From: Rhizobium sp. JAB6
GTDB lineage: Bacteria > Pseudomonadota > Alphaproteobacteria > Rhizobiales > Rhizobiaceae
Assembly: GCF_003024605.1 (NCBI RefSeq)
Contig: NZ_PYJQ01000009.1
Location: 1,224,303-1,288,302 of the forward strand
Reading direction: 5' to 3'
DNA: 64,000 nt
Shown: piece by piece, positions 46,113 through 55,627 of the stretch
How the letters are laid out: every line of letters begins with the position of its first letter
Position numbering within the stretch: the first letter of the stretch is position 1
Notes under the pieces: model-generated
Told to the model about the DNA's origin: nothing
The model's input: only the letters and a program-made list of their open reading frames with translations
Database searches by the model: none
Program-made: the position numbers and the translations under genes

Positions 46113-47028
46113 CATTGCCGCCACGTCCCTGCCGATGCGGGCGGCTGCGGCGCGCGCGCGAAGCGAAGCCCGCACGGCCCTGCTCTTCGCCCTGCCCGCC
46201 ATCACCCTGATCGTGCTCTTCATCCTGGTGCCGATCGTCGCCGTCGTCGTGCTCGGCTTCACGGATTTCCAGCTCGGCGACAAGAGCCTGCGCTTTGTCG
46301 CCTTCGAAAACTATGCGCATCTGCTGCGTGACCGTGCCTTGCAAAAATCGCTTTGGAACACGGCAACCTATACCGCCATCGTCGCCCCCGTCTCGATCTT
46401 GCTCGGCCTCGGCGTCGCGCTGCTGATCGAGAGCGAAGGCATCGGCCGCAGCTTCTTCCGCACCGCCTATTTTCTGCCTGTCGCCTCGTTGATCGTCGCG
46501 ATGGCGACTGTCTGGCAATATCTCTTCCATCCGACGATCGGCCCGATCAACGCTCTGCTCGGCGAGATCGGCCTGCGCGGCCCGAACTGGCTCGGCTCGT
46601 CGGCAACGGCACTCTACAGCCTGTCGATCATCGGCGTCTGGCAGTCGGTCGGCTTCAATATGGTGCTGTTTCTCGCTGGCCTCACCGCCATCCCGCGCGA
46701 GCTTTATGCCGCTGCCGAAGCCGATGGCGCGAAATCGGCATGGGACCGCTTCTGGCTCGTCACCTGGCCGATGCTCGGACCAACCACGCTCTTCGTCACG
46801 ACTATCAGCATCATCAATGCGGTGAAGGTGTTCGACACCGTAAAGGCCCTGACCGACGGCGGCCCGAACCATGCCTCGGAAGTCCTGCTCTTCACCATCT
46901 ACCAGGAAGGCTTCGTCTATCTGCGCGTCGGCTATGCCTCGGCGATGACCACGGTCTTCCTGGCCATCCTCGTGGTGCTGACCTTCCTGCAATATCGCGT
47001 CCAAGACCGGCAGGTGCATTACACATGA
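46105..47028 (+). CDS. ugpA: ABC transporter permease (UgpA/MalF-type)
   Basis: A 307-residue inner-membrane permease with six expected helices. The N-terminal helix is LLFALPAITLIVLFILVPIVAVVVL, and the coupling-helix motif is EADGAKSAWDRFWLVTWP near residue 205 (EAA loop). It overlaps the ATP-binding gene by eight bases and the second permease by four, so the three are one operon. It forms a heterodimer with the next gene product. Confidence 0.9.
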   Translation: MASIAATSLPMRAAAARARSEARTALLFALPAITLIVLFILVPIVAVVVLGFTDFQLGDKSLRFVAFENYAHLLRDRALQKSLWNTATYTAIVAPVSILLGLGVALLIESEGIGRSFFRTAYFLPVASLIVAMATVWQYLFHPTIGPINALLGEIGLRGPNWLGSSATALYSLSIIGVWQSVGFNMVLFLAGLTAIPRELYAAAEADGAKSAWDRFWLVTWPMLGPTTLFVTTISIINAVKVFDTVKALTDGGPNHASEVLLFTIYQEGFVYLRVGYASAMTTVFLAILVVLTFLQYRVQDRQVHYT

Positions 47029-47861
47029 CCTCGATAGGCTTCACTCCCGGCCGCATCCTGCGCCTCTCTCTGCTGATCCTGGGCGCGATCATCTTCCTCG
47101 CGCCCTACATCTTCATGATCTCGACCGCCGGCAAGGCCCAGGACGATATCTTCACCTCGGCCCTGAAGCTGATCCCGACGCATTTCTATTACGTCGAGAA
47201 TATCGCCAAGGCGCTTAGCAAGGTTTCGATGGGTACGCTGCTCTTCAACGGCGTCCTCGTCTGTGGCCTGATCTTCTTCTTCCAGGTGCTGATCGCCATT
47301 CCCTGCGCCTATGCCATGGCGAAGCTGAAGTTCCCGGCCGCGCGCAGCATGATGGTGCTGGTCATGCTCGGCCTGCTGGTCCCGATCCATGCGACGGCGC
47401 TGCCGCTCTATGTCGGCTTCAACAGCCTCTCACTTCTGAACAGCTATACAGCTCTGGTCGCGCCCTTCTCGATCTCGGTCTTCGCGATCTTCATGTTCCT
47501 GCAGTTCTTCCGCGCCATGCCTGATGATCTGATCCATGCCGCCCGTCTCGACGGAATGTCGGAACTCGGTATCGTCGCCCGCGTCATCGTGCCGAATGCC
47601 TGGCCGGCCGTCACCGCCTTTGCGATCTTCTCGGTCGTCGCGCACTGGAACGACCTCTACTGGCCGCTGATCGTCATCACCAAGCAGGAATATTTCACGC
47701 CGCCGCTGGGACTCATGTATTTCCGCGCCGCCGAAGCCGGCGACGACTACGGCGCACTCATGGCGGCAACCCTGATCATCACCCTTCCCCTCGTCGCGGC
47801 ATTCCTTCTCGCACAGAAGCGTTTCGTCGAGGGCATCACCATGACCGGTCTCAAAGGCTGA
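47025..47861 (+). CDS. ugpE: ABC transporter permease (UgpE/MalG-type)
   Basis: A 278-residue inner-membrane permease with six expected helices. The coupling motif is ARLDGMSELGIVARVIVPNAWPA (about residues 180-202), and the helix NGVLVCGLIFFFQVLIAIPCAYAMAKLKF is typical of the MalG type. It starts at an ATGA overlap with the first permease. It pairs with that protein and the ATPase in the importer. Confidence 0.9.
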   Translation: MTSIGFTPGRILRLSLLILGAIIFLAPYIFMISTAGKAQDDIFTSALKLIPTHFYYVENIAKALSKVSMGTLLFNGVLVCGLIFFFQVLIAIPCAYAMAKLKFPAARSMMVLVMLGLLVPIHATALPLYVGFNSLSLLNSYTALVAPFSISVFAIFMFLQFFRAMPDDLIHAARLDGMSELGIVARVIVPNAWPAVTAFAIFSVVAHWNDLYWPLIVITKQEYFTPPLGLMYFRAAEAGDDYGALMAATLIITLPLVAAFLLAQKRFVEGITMTGLKG

Positions 47862-47886
47862 CTGGTTCGACAACGGAGAACGAGCG

Positions 47887-49152
47887 ATGAAGCATATCAC
47901 CCAGATTCTCGCCGCCGCGGCCATTTCGATGGTCGTGACGGTCCCGGCCTATGCCGAAACCACCCTGACGGTTCACTATCCCATGCCTGGCTTCTTCAAG
48001 AACGTGATGGACACGATCTCGAAGAAGTTCATGGAAGAAAATCCCGACATCAAAATCCAGTTCGCCGCTCCTTCGGCCACCTACGAGGAAGGCATTCAGA
48101 CCATCCTTCGTCAGGCCGGCACCAGCGAGATGCCCGATGTCACCTTCATCGGTCTCAACCGCCTGCGCATGATCGACGAGCGTAATGTCGCCGTCGACCT
48201 CGGCCCCCTCGTCAAGAAAGAGGGCAACATGGCCGAGCAGGGCTTCTCGGACACGATCCTGAAACTCGCCCAGGTCAAGGGCAAGCAGGTCGGCCTCGCC
48301 TTCGCGACATCCAACCCGATCATGTACTACAACGCCGACCTGGTGAAGGCGGCCGGCGGCAACCCGGATAACCCGCCGAAGACCTGGGATGAGGTCATTG
48401 CGCTCGCCGGCAAGATCAAGGCGCTCGGCAACGGCGTCGATGGCATGGACTTCCGCTGGCAGGGCGACGACTGGATGTTCTCCGCTCTCCTCTTCGGCGC
48501 CGGCGGCAAGATGCTGAGCGACGACGAGACGAAGGTTGCCTTCAACGGTCCAGAGGGACAGAAGGCCGTCGAACTGATCCAGCGCTTCGTCAAGGAAGGC
48601 GGGATGCCGGTCTTCACCAAGGCTGCCGGCGAACAGGCCTTCGCAGCCGGCAAGGTTGGCTTCGAATTCCAGACGACCGGCGCGCTCGTCAACACCATCA
48701 AGAATGTCGGAACCAAGTTCGACCTGCGTACCGCCAAGCTGCCGCTGATCGACCCGGTCAACGGCCGCCTGCCGACGGGCGGCAATGCCGTCGTCATCCT
48801 GACGCATGATCCGGTCAAGGAAGAAGCCGCCTGGAAATTCGCCAAGTTCGCCGCGGGCCCCTATGGCGCCTCCGTCGTCGTTCCCGGCACCGGCTATGTT
48901 CCGAACAACGAACTTGCCGCCAAGTCGGCTGAATATCTCGGCGACTTCTACAAGAAGAACCCGCTGTTCCAGGCCGGCCTCAGCCAGATGTCGATCATGG
49001 TTTCCTGGTATGCCTTTCCGGGCGCCAACGGCGTCAAGGTCACGCAGACCATCGTCGACAATCTCTCGCGCATCGTTGACGGCTCGGCCACGCCGAAGGA
49101 AGCGCTCGACGATGCCGCGTCCGACGTCGAAGGCCTGCTGCCGCGCAGCTGA
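47887..49152 (+). CDS. ugpB: ABC transporter solute-binding protein (UgpB-like)
   Basis: A 421-residue periplasmic protein with a signal peptide (ILAAAAISMVVTVPAYAETT, cleavage near residue 22). It has the family-1 fold, with LTVHYPMPGFFKNVMDTI and VTFIGLNRLRMIDERN, and later SALLFGAGGKMLSDDE. It delivers substrate to the two permeases. The complete cassette with a GpdQ-like phosphodiesterase suggests glycerophosphodiesters or sn-glycerol-3-phosphate as ligand, which is inference. A clear terminator follows. Confidence 0.88.
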   Translation: MKHITQILAAAAISMVVTVPAYAETTLTVHYPMPGFFKNVMDTISKKFMEENPDIKIQFAAPSATYEEGIQTILRQAGTSEMPDVTFIGLNRLRMIDERNVAVDLGPLVKKEGNMAEQGFSDTILKLAQVKGKQVGLAFATSNPIMYYNADLVKAAGGNPDNPPKTWDEVIALAGKIKALGNGVDGMDFRWQGDDWMFSALLFGAGGKMLSDDETKVAFNGPEGQKAVELIQRFVKEGGMPVFTKAAGEQAFAAGKVGFEFQTTGALVNTIKNVGTKFDLRTAKLPLIDPVNGRLPTGGNAVVILTHDPVKEEAAWKFAKFAAGPYGASVVVPGTGYVPNNELAAKSAEYLGDFYKKNPLFQAGLSQMSIMVSWYAFPGANGVKVTQTIVDNLSRIVDGSATPKEALDDAASDVEGLLPRS

Positions 49153-49177
49153 TCTTCCGATCCGCACTGGAGCTATC

Positions 49178-49204
49178 ACGCCGCCTCTCTCGAAGAGGCG
49201 GCGT
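49178..49204. terminator. Terminator after the ABC transporter operon
   Basis: ACGCCGCCTC (49178-49187) and GAGGCGGCGT (49195-49204) form a perfect 10-bp stem with a 7-base loop, followed by TCTC. It lies 25 bases after the ugpB-like stop and also before the end of the convergent LacI gene. Confidence 0.7.
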
Positions 49205-49223
49205 TCTCATGTGCAAAGATACA

Positions 49224-50207
49224 TTAGGACGGAATGGTGAGATCACGCACCGTGCCGCCCGCGCGCATCCGATAGGCTACGCTCAGATGACGCGGCGGCG
49301 CGGCGTTCTCTGCCATATCGAGCAGCAGCGAGGCGGCAGCGGCCCCCATGGTTCCGTCCGGAATTTCCACCGTCGTCAGAGATACCTCACCCAGAAAACC
49401 AAGGGAAATTCCGTCGAAGCCGGCAACCGAAATATCGCGCGGGATCGAAAGGCCCTGACGCCGGAGCGCGCCCATGACGCCCAGCGCCAAAAGATCGTTG
49501 GAAGCGATGATCGCCGTCGGGCCAAATCGCGAAACCGCATCCGAAAGATCGAGTTGTTCCAGGCTGTTTACGAAGGAAATTTCGAGCGCCTCGAGGGGCT
49601 GTTGCCCCGCCGCTTCCATGGCCCTGATATACCCGAGATAGCGCAGTTTCGCCCGATCCGATGCCGAGAAGTGACCAGAGATGAACAGGATGCGGCGGTG
49701 CCCCCTGCAAAGAAGATGGTCGGTCAGGTCCCGGCCGGCGCCGAAATTGTCGGTCGCAACCGCCGCTGTGAAGCGGCTGGTCGGAAGGTTTCCGAGCAGC
49801 ACAGTGGGCGGCAGGACAGAGGGCAGGACAAGGCTATGTTCGGGATCGCAGAGTGTGAGGATCAACCCGGTCGGCTGCTGCTGGAGCAGCGAGGCGACGG
49901 CATCGACCTCCTGCGCCGGATCGTAGTTCGATTGCGCGATCAGCACGCTATGCCCGGCATGAAGGGCTCGATTCTGGATGCTGGAAAGCGAAGCCGCAAA
50001 AACCGGATTGGTGATGCTCGGAATAAGCACGCCGATTGCTGGCCGGCCGCTGCCGGTACGCCCGCCGGCCCGATAGCCAAGCTCCGCCGCCGCCCGGCGC
50101 ACGCGACGCACCATCTCGTCACTGACCGGACCGGTGCGATTCATGACCCGGCTGGCGGTCGCAACAGAACAGCCGGCACGAAAGGCGACCTGCTGGAGCG
50201 TCGACAT
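49224..50207 (-). CDS. LacI family transcriptional regulator
   Basis: A 327-residue repressor with an N-terminal LacI helix-turn-helix (TLQQVAFRAGCSVATASRVMNRTGPVSDEM) and a periplasmic-binding-like effector domain (about 60-325, with IGVLIPSITNPVFAASL). It is convergent with the phosphodiesterase/ABC operon and is its most likely regulator. The ATG at 50207 is preferred because it places the helix-turn-helix at the usual position; an in-frame start exists at 50219. Confidence 0.9.
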   Translation of the reverse strand: MSTLQQVAFRAGCSVATASRVMNRTGPVSDEMVRRVRRAAAELGYRAGGRTGSGRPAIGVLIPSITNPVFAASLSSIQNRALHAGHSVLIAQSNYDPAQEVDAVASLLQQQPTGLILTLCDPEHSLVLPSVLPPTVLLGNLPTSRFTAAVATDNFGAGRDLTDHLLCRGHRRILFISGHFSASDRAKLRYLGYIRAMEAAGQQPLEALEISFVNSLEQLDLSDAVSRFGPTAIIASNDLLALGVMGALRRQGLSIPRDISVAGFDGISLGFLGEVSLTTVEIPDGTMGAAAASLLLDMAENAAPPRHLSVAYRMRAGGTVRDLTIPS

Positions 50208-50522
50208 GATATCAATCACCTCCGGCTTCGGTTTTCAGCCCAGACTGTTAGAGCCCCTAAGAACGGGGATTTATATCAGATCGATGACGGTTATTTGACG
50301 CCTGATCGCCGCTCCCGCGACATCGATGCCCTGGATCTTTGCGGCAGCGCGGAGCGGATTTTTGCGTTGTGGTTTGTAAGGCTCGGAAGAGATAAGGGCG
50401 GAAAAAAGCCGCTCACCCGAAACGGCTCGTACTTAGCTTCGTTTGGCGGAAAGGTTTAGCCCTCACCCCAGAGGCGGCCCATAGGGCCCTCAAAGGGCGA
50501 GGACGGATGAGGCTCTGATCAG
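50208..50522. other. Intergenic region between lacI-type gene and the aldehyde dehydrogenase
   Basis: This 315-base stretch has no gene I can support; a plus-strand frame running antisense through the LacI gene ends here at 50459 without family resemblance. The left edge carries the LacI promoter. Confidence 0.5.
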
Positions 50523-52103
50523 TTACTTGCGCACGCCATCCAGCAGATGCGGCAGGGTCTTGACGCCCTCGTCCCGCAATTCCGCCGGCAGCAGTCCTTC
50601 AGGGAGATCCTGATAGGAAACCGGACGTAGGAAGCGGCGGATGGCGAGCGTGCCGACCGAGGTGGTGCGGCTGTCCGAGGTTGCGGGGAACGGCCCACCA
50701 TGCACCATGGCGTGGCAGACTTCGACGCCGGTCGGCCAGCCATTGGCGAGAATGCGCCCAACCTTGCGTTCCAGCACCGGCACCAGCTTGGCGGCCGTCG
50801 CATAGTCATCTGCTTCGATCTGCAGCGTCGCGGTCAGTTGGCCCTCGAGCTTTTCCGCAACGGCAATCATCTGGTCGATGTCCTTGCAGCGCACGAGAAG
50901 GCTCGCCGCGCCGAAAACCTCATGGCCGAGACGCTCATCCGCCAGGAACTCCTCGACGTCGGTTTCAAAGAAGATGCCAGGGCTCCGGTTGACGCCTTCG
51001 GCCGAAGCGCCGTGAGCGACGGTCTTCACTGCCTCATGGTCGGCCAATGCCGCAACGCCCTTGTCGAAGGCGGCGTGAATGCCTGGTGTCAGCATCGGCG
51101 CCGGCGCGCGGCCGGTCAAGGCATCGCTGGCGGCCTGAACGAAACGGTCGAGATCGGGGCTTTCGATGGCGAAAAGCAGACCCGGATTGGTGCAGAACTG
51201 GCCGGCACCGAGCGTCAGGGAATCGATGAAGCCTGTGCCTATCGCCTCGGCCCGTGCCGCGAGCGCGGCCGGAAACAGGAAAACGGGATTGACGCTGCTC
51301 ATCTCGGCATAGACCGGGATCGGCTCCGGACGGGCCGCGGCAATGGCGCCAAGCGCCAGGCCGCCGCCGCGCGAGCCGGTGAAGCCGACGGCCTTGATGC
51401 GGGGATCGCGCACCAGGGCTGCGCCGGTTTCATTGGCGCCGGTCAGCAGCGAGAACGTGCCCTCCGGCAGGCCGCATTGGGCGACAGCGGCGCGGATGGC
51501 GCGGCCGACAAGCTCGCCCGTGCCGGGATGGGCAAGGTGACCCTTGACGACGACTGGGCAACCGGCGGCAAGGGCGGAAGCCGTATCACCGCCGGCAACC
51601 GAGAAGGCGAGCGGGAAATTGCTGGCGCCGAAAACGGCGACCGGGCCGAGCGGGATCTGGCGCAGGCGCAGATCCGGCCGCGGCAGCGGCTTGCGCTCCG
51701 GCAAGGCCGGATCGACGCGCAGATCGAGCCATTCGCCGGCGCGAACCACCTGCGCGAAGAGCCGCAGCTGACCGACGGTGCGGGCGCGCTCGCCCTGCAG
51801 ACGTGCCACCGGCAGGCCGGTTTCTTCCGTCGCACGCTCGATCAGCGCATCGCCGATTTCCATGATGTTGTCGGCAATCTTTTCGAGAAATGCCGCGCGC
51901 TGCTCGGGGCTCGTAGCACGGTAGACATCGAACGCCTGGGCCGCCAGTTCGCAGGCTTTAGCGACATCGCTCTCGCTTGCGATCGCAAAGGCGGGTTCCA
52001 GGTCTGCACCGGTTGCCGGGTTGATGGCACGCACGGTTCTGTTGCCGCCGGTGGAATCTGAGCCGATCAACAGATCGCCGCGAATCTCGAAAGACTGTGT
52101 CAT
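50523..52103 (-). CDS. 2,5-dioxovalerate (alpha-ketoglutaric semialdehyde) dehydrogenase
   Basis: A 526-residue cytosolic NAD(P) aldehyde dehydrogenase of the KGSADH type (EC 1.2.1.26), oxidising 2-oxoglutarate semialdehyde to 2-oxoglutarate at the end of pentose, hexuronate and hydroxyproline routes. Marks are [33 protein letters not shown], the Glu in [13 protein letters not shown] and the catalytic Cys in [13 protein letters not shown]. An inverted repeat with GntR-like spacing lies about 75 bases before the ATG. No neighbouring gene completes a pathway. Confidence 0.9.
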   Translation of the reverse strand: MTQSFEIRGDLLIGSDSTGGNRTVRAINPATGADLEPAFAIASESDVAKACELAAQAFDVYRATSPEQRAAFLEKIADNIMEIGDALIERATEETGLPVARLQGERARTVGQLRLFAQVVRAGEWLDLRVDPALPERKPLPRPDLRLRQIPLGPVAVFGASNFPLAFSVAGGDTASALAAGCPVVVKGHLAHPGTGELVGRAIRAAVAQCGLPEGTFSLLTGANETGAALVRDPRIKAVGFTGSRGGGLALGAIAAARPEPIPVYAEMSSVNPVFLFPAALAARAEAIGTGFIDSLTLGAGQFCTNPGLLFAIESPDLDRFVQAASDALTGRAPAPMLTPGIHAAFDKGVAALADHEAVKTVAHGASAEGVNRSPGIFFETDVEEFLADERLGHEVFGAASLLVRCKDIDQMIAVAEKLEGQLTATLQIEADDYATAAKLVPVLERKVGRILANGWPTGVEVCHAMVHGGPFPATSDSRTTSVGTLAIRRFLRPVSYQDLPEGLLPAELRDEGVKTLPHLLDGVRK

Positions 52104-52177
52104 GGGTATTCCTTAATGATGTCGGAGCGCCGAGGGTGCGCTGCGAGAGCCGATAGCAGGATGGGATGACAGATATA

Positions 52178-52195
52178 AGATGATAATCGTCATCT
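52178..52195. promoter_or_regulatory. Operator-like inverted repeat upstream of the semialdehyde dehydrogenase
   Basis: AGATGA (52178-52183) and TCATCT (52190-52195) are exact inverted repeats around TAATCG; weaker symmetry (GATA/TTATC) extends outward. It lies 75 bases before the dehydrogenase ATG on the minus strand, in a position suited to a GntR-type repressor. The regulator is not encoded next to it. Confidence 0.45.
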
Positions 52196-52326
52196 AATTA
52201 TCAAGGTGCATGTCCCGAGATCAAGGCGTCAGCGTCAATTAATCATACTTTTTCTACATATGGCGCTGTGGCCCCTTTCGTGCCAATTTAGCGCCCATCC
52301 GAAAGACCGAGTACGACCAGGTCCCC

Positions 52327-53841
52327 ATGTCCCTTGCGCTTCTTGGCGATCCAATCGTTCAGTTCTTCATTCTGGTTGTCGTCGGCACGTTCGTCAGCCG
52401 CGTCATGCTGCGTCGTCAGCGGGCCGGACGCCTGATCGGCCAGGTCGCTTTCTTCGTCTGCCTGACCGTACTTTTGTTCTATCACGGCATCGTCCCATAT
52501 GAGCCGAGCCCGCCTCAGGAGTCGGTGACGCTGCGCACCTTCACGGGCTTTGCCAAGATCGTCTGGTGGATCAATGGTGCCTGGGTGCTCATCGCCTGCG
52601 TGCGGCTGTTCCTGATTTTCGAGCGCAAGCCCCGCGAAGGCCGGCTGCTGCAGGATTTGATCGTCGGCGTCATCTATGTCGGCGCCATTCTTTCCATCGT
52701 CGGCGATGTCTTCAGCGTGCCGATCGGTACCTTGATCGCGACATCGGGCGTCTTCGCCATCATTCTCGGTCTCGCCTTGCAGAGCACCCTGAGCGACGTT
52801 TTCTCCGGTATCGCTCTCAATCTTGGCCGCCCCTACTCCGTCGGCGACTGGATCGTCCTCGAAAATGATGTCCAGGGCCGCGTCGTCGAAACCAATTGGC
52901 GCGCCACGCAATTGCTGAGCGGTACGAACGATCTGGTCGTCATTCCGAACAGCATCCTTGCCAAGACGCGGCTGACCAATCTTTCCGCGCCAGACGAGAG
53001 CCATGGCGCGAGCGTCACCGTACGGATCCAACCCACCGCGCTCCCGCGCATCATCGCCGATGTGATGCAAAATGTCTTGCTCAGCTGCAATTCGATCCAG
53101 AAGAACCCGGAACCCAGCGTCGCCATCAATTCCATCGATGGCCAGGCGATCGAACTGCAGCTGTCCTTTCGCGTCCGCGATATGTCGCTGACACAAGCCG
53201 CAAAGAACGAGATCTATGACCTGCTAGTTCGTCACGTCAAGGCGGCAAACCTGAAATTCGCCGATCCGCCCGGCACGGTCGTGCTTCCGACGCAGCAAAA
53301 GCCTGGGGCGGCCGACGAGAAGCAACATGCGCCCGGAACGCCATGGCGGCTTGTCAGCAACATCCCGCTGTTCTCTTCGCTGACCGAGGATGAAAAGGAA
53401 CATCTGGCATCGCACATGCAGCGCCGGACCTACCGCAAGGATGCCGTCATCGCCGAACAGGATGCCCGCATGCGGGCGCTCACGATCATCCGCTCGGGCG
53501 TCGTCAGCATCACCCGGCGCGAAGGGCATCGTCAGATTGAGCTGACACGGCTCGCGCCAGGGGATTATTTCGGTGAAAACGGGCTGCTGATGGGATCGGG
53601 CGAAGTCGGTACGGTTCGCGCCCTGACCTTCGTCGTCACCTACGAAATTGGTGAGGAATGTCTGGCGCCGCTGCTGCACGACCGGCCGACCCTTGCCGAA
53701 GAGCTCGGCGCCATGCTGGCAAAACGCATGGAGGCGGAGCAGCATCTCTTCGCCAATGCCGATATGCTCGGCCATGGCGCTCACGTGAGCTCGCTAAGCT
53801 CGCGCATCAAGCATCTCTTTCAGCTGCAACAGCACGATTAG
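52327..53841 (+). CDS. MscS-type mechanosensitive channel with C-terminal cyclic nucleotide-binding domain
   Basis: A 504-residue inner-membrane channel. Five hydrophobic segments span roughly residues 5-165; the pore helix region is IATSGVFAIILGLALQSTLSDVFSG, followed by the MscS beta domain (GDWIVLENDVQGRVVETNWRATQ). A cyclic-nucleotide-binding domain (about 340-470) has LFSSLTEDEKEHL and the phosphate-binding motif YFGENGLLMGSGEVGTVRAL. This fusion is known as bCNG-type channels, gated or tuned by cyclic nucleotides. It stands alone between the dehydrogenase and the S10 peptidase. Confidence 0.92.
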   Translation: MSLALLGDPIVQFFILVVVGTFVSRVMLRRQRAGRLIGQVAFFVCLTVLLFYHGIVPYEPSPPQESVTLRTFTGFAKIVWWINGAWVLIACVRLFLIFERKPREGRLLQDLIVGVIYVGAILSIVGDVFSVPIGTLIATSGVFAIILGLALQSTLSDVFSGIALNLGRPYSVGDWIVLENDVQGRVVETNWRATQLLSGTNDLVVIPNSILAKTRLTNLSAPDESHGASVTVRIQPTALPRIIADVMQNVLLSCNSIQKNPEPSVAINSIDGQAIELQLSFRVRDMSLTQAAKNEIYDLLVRHVKAANLKFADPPGTVVLPTQQKPGAADEKQHAPGTPWRLVSNIPLFSSLTEDEKEHLASHMQRRTYRKDAVIAEQDARMRALTIIRSGVVSITRREGHRQIELTRLAPGDYFGENGLLMGSGEVGTVRALTFVVTYEIGEECLAPLLHDRPTLAEELGAMLAKRMEAEQHLFANADMLGHGAHVSSLSSRIKHLFQLQQHD

Positions 53842-53929
53842 GGCCTTCCCGCTTTTCTTCGAATGGCGAAAAGTGCTCATGCTTTCACCGCTGGGGGGCG
53901 CGAAATGCGCTGTGCCGAGGCCGGCTCCA

Positions 53930-55459
53930 TCAGTTCGATCGCGCTGCCGGCGCTGGCTGGATCTGCCCGGCATAGAACGCCTTGGCATCGCTCGTGAACT
54001 GCTCCCGCGACGCCGGCCGTGTGTAGAACATATGGCCGCCGCGATAGAGCTTCATCGCCACGCGATCAGCAAAGGCCGATGGCATGTGATCGAGCACATA
54101 TTTGTTCACGCCGAAGGGGATGACGAGATCGCTATAGCCTTGCCCGATCATCACGCGGAACGATGGCGAGAGCGACAGCAGCTCCTTGAGATCATCGCCG
54201 ATACCGGCGGTTCCCCGCGAGCCGCCATTGTGCCCACCCCATTTCCACTCTCTGTTCACGGATGTAGACAAAAGCGTATAGGTCATGTCGGTATGGAAAC
54301 CCAGCTCGTCACGGGCATAGCCTGAAAAGGCACCGCCATAGGCGCGGACGAAGCCATCAAGAATGGGATCGCCGCCATGCTCGGCCTCCGACTGCGGATA
54401 GGGATCCGGCGCGAGGAACGAGGCGTCATAGGCGCTCGCCACATCCGCGCCATCGCCATCGGAATGCTTGCGGTAGACCCCGCCCAGAAAACCTTGGTTC
54501 TTGACGACAACATCCCGCGGAATGCCGGTCAGCTTCGCTACCCGTCCATAGAAAGCCTGGGCGGCATCTCCGGATGGCGGCCGTCTGGCAAGTGTTGGCA
54601 GATATTCGTTGAAGGCGAAGGCCTCGGCATCCTGCACCGCTTTCTCGCTGAAGGCGTTTTGACGCTCCAGCTCGGCCGCCGCCAGCGACGGCAGTTGCAG
54701 GGTTGCGCCAAGCGCATCCTCACCGCCCCCAAAGACGAACCGACCCTCCAGCAGCGGCGACAGCATGACGATGCCGGAAATCAGAATGCCCTGATCCTCC
54801 CGCAGGCTGTTGGCAATCTTGACCGAACGAAATCCGCCATAGCTTTCTCCGAGAATGTACTTCGGAGACGCCGCCCGGCTGTTACGGGAGACGTAAAGGG
54901 CGATCGCCTTGGCGAGGCTTTCGGCATCGCTGTCGACGCTATAGAAATCATTCTGATCATCGGGCTTGGCAGCGCGGCTCCACCCGGTACCGATCGGATC
55001 GATCAGCACGAGATCGGTAAATTCGAGCCAGCTTTGCGGATTGTCGACCAGCTTGGCATTTGCGCCGTCGCGGCCGTCCGCGCCGAAAACGACGATGCGC
55101 GGACCGACGAGCCCAAGGTTGAGGAAGGCCGAAGCTGCGCCCGGCCCGCCATTGAACACGAAGGTCACGGGCCGGCTCGCATCCCGGTTCTTGGCGACAT
55201 AGGCGGTGTAGAAGATCGCGGCGCGGCGCTGGCCATCCTGGCCGAAAAGATCGAGCGTGCCAGCCGTCGCCGTGTAGGGAATGGCCTTGCCATCCGCGTT
55301 CAGCACATGGTCGCTCATCGCATCGGGCGGCAGGAGCGAGAGCACGCCGCCCGCACCGGCGGGCGTGCTGCGACCCTGCTCGGGCGGAGCGGCGGATGCC
55401 GTTGCCGAAATCAGCGAAAGGGCCAGCGCCAGGCCGGGAACCATCTGGCGAAAAGACAT
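53930..55459 (-). CDS. S10 family serine carboxypeptidase-like protein
   Basis: A 509-residue secreted peptidase. A signal peptide (about residues 1-23) is followed by TFVFNGGPGAASAFLNLG, the nucleophile in ILGESYGGFRSVKIA, and the C-terminal Asp in GYSDLVIPFG and His in LYRGGHMFYTR, giving a complete Ser-Asp-His triad. It should act in the periplasm or outside the cell. It is a single gene without an obvious operon partner. Confidence 0.9.
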   Translation of the reverse strand: MSFRQMVPGLALALSLISATASAAPPEQGRSTPAGAGGVLSLLPPDAMSDHVLNADGKAIPYTATAGTLDLFGQDGQRRAAIFYTAYVAKNRDASRPVTFVFNGGPGAASAFLNLGLVGPRIVVFGADGRDGANAKLVDNPQSWLEFTDLVLIDPIGTGWSRAAKPDDQNDFYSVDSDAESLAKAIALYVSRNSRAASPKYILGESYGGFRSVKIANSLREDQGILISGIVMLSPLLEGRFVFGGGEDALGATLQLPSLAAAELERQNAFSEKAVQDAEAFAFNEYLPTLARRPPSGDAAQAFYGRVAKLTGIPRDVVVKNQGFLGGVYRKHSDGDGADVASAYDASFLAPDPYPQSEAEHGGDPILDGFVRAYGGAFSGYARDELGFHTDMTYTLLSTSVNREWKWGGHNGGSRGTAGIGDDLKELLSLSPSFRVMIGQGYSDLVIPFGVNKYVLDHMPSAFADRVAMKLYRGGHMFYTRPASREQFTSDAKAFYAGQIQPAPAARSN

Positions 55460-55627
55460 GGAATCGCATCCTCCAAAAGGATCGTCGCATAGCTGTCATT
55501 GCGGGCGATACTATGTCACGCGCGGCAAGCGCCGAAACTCAAGAGATGTTGATCGATGGATTATCGGCCACGGCACTTCTGGAGAATGGCGTGCTTTGGG
55601 AGGGACTGACCGGCGGGCTGCAGCAAA

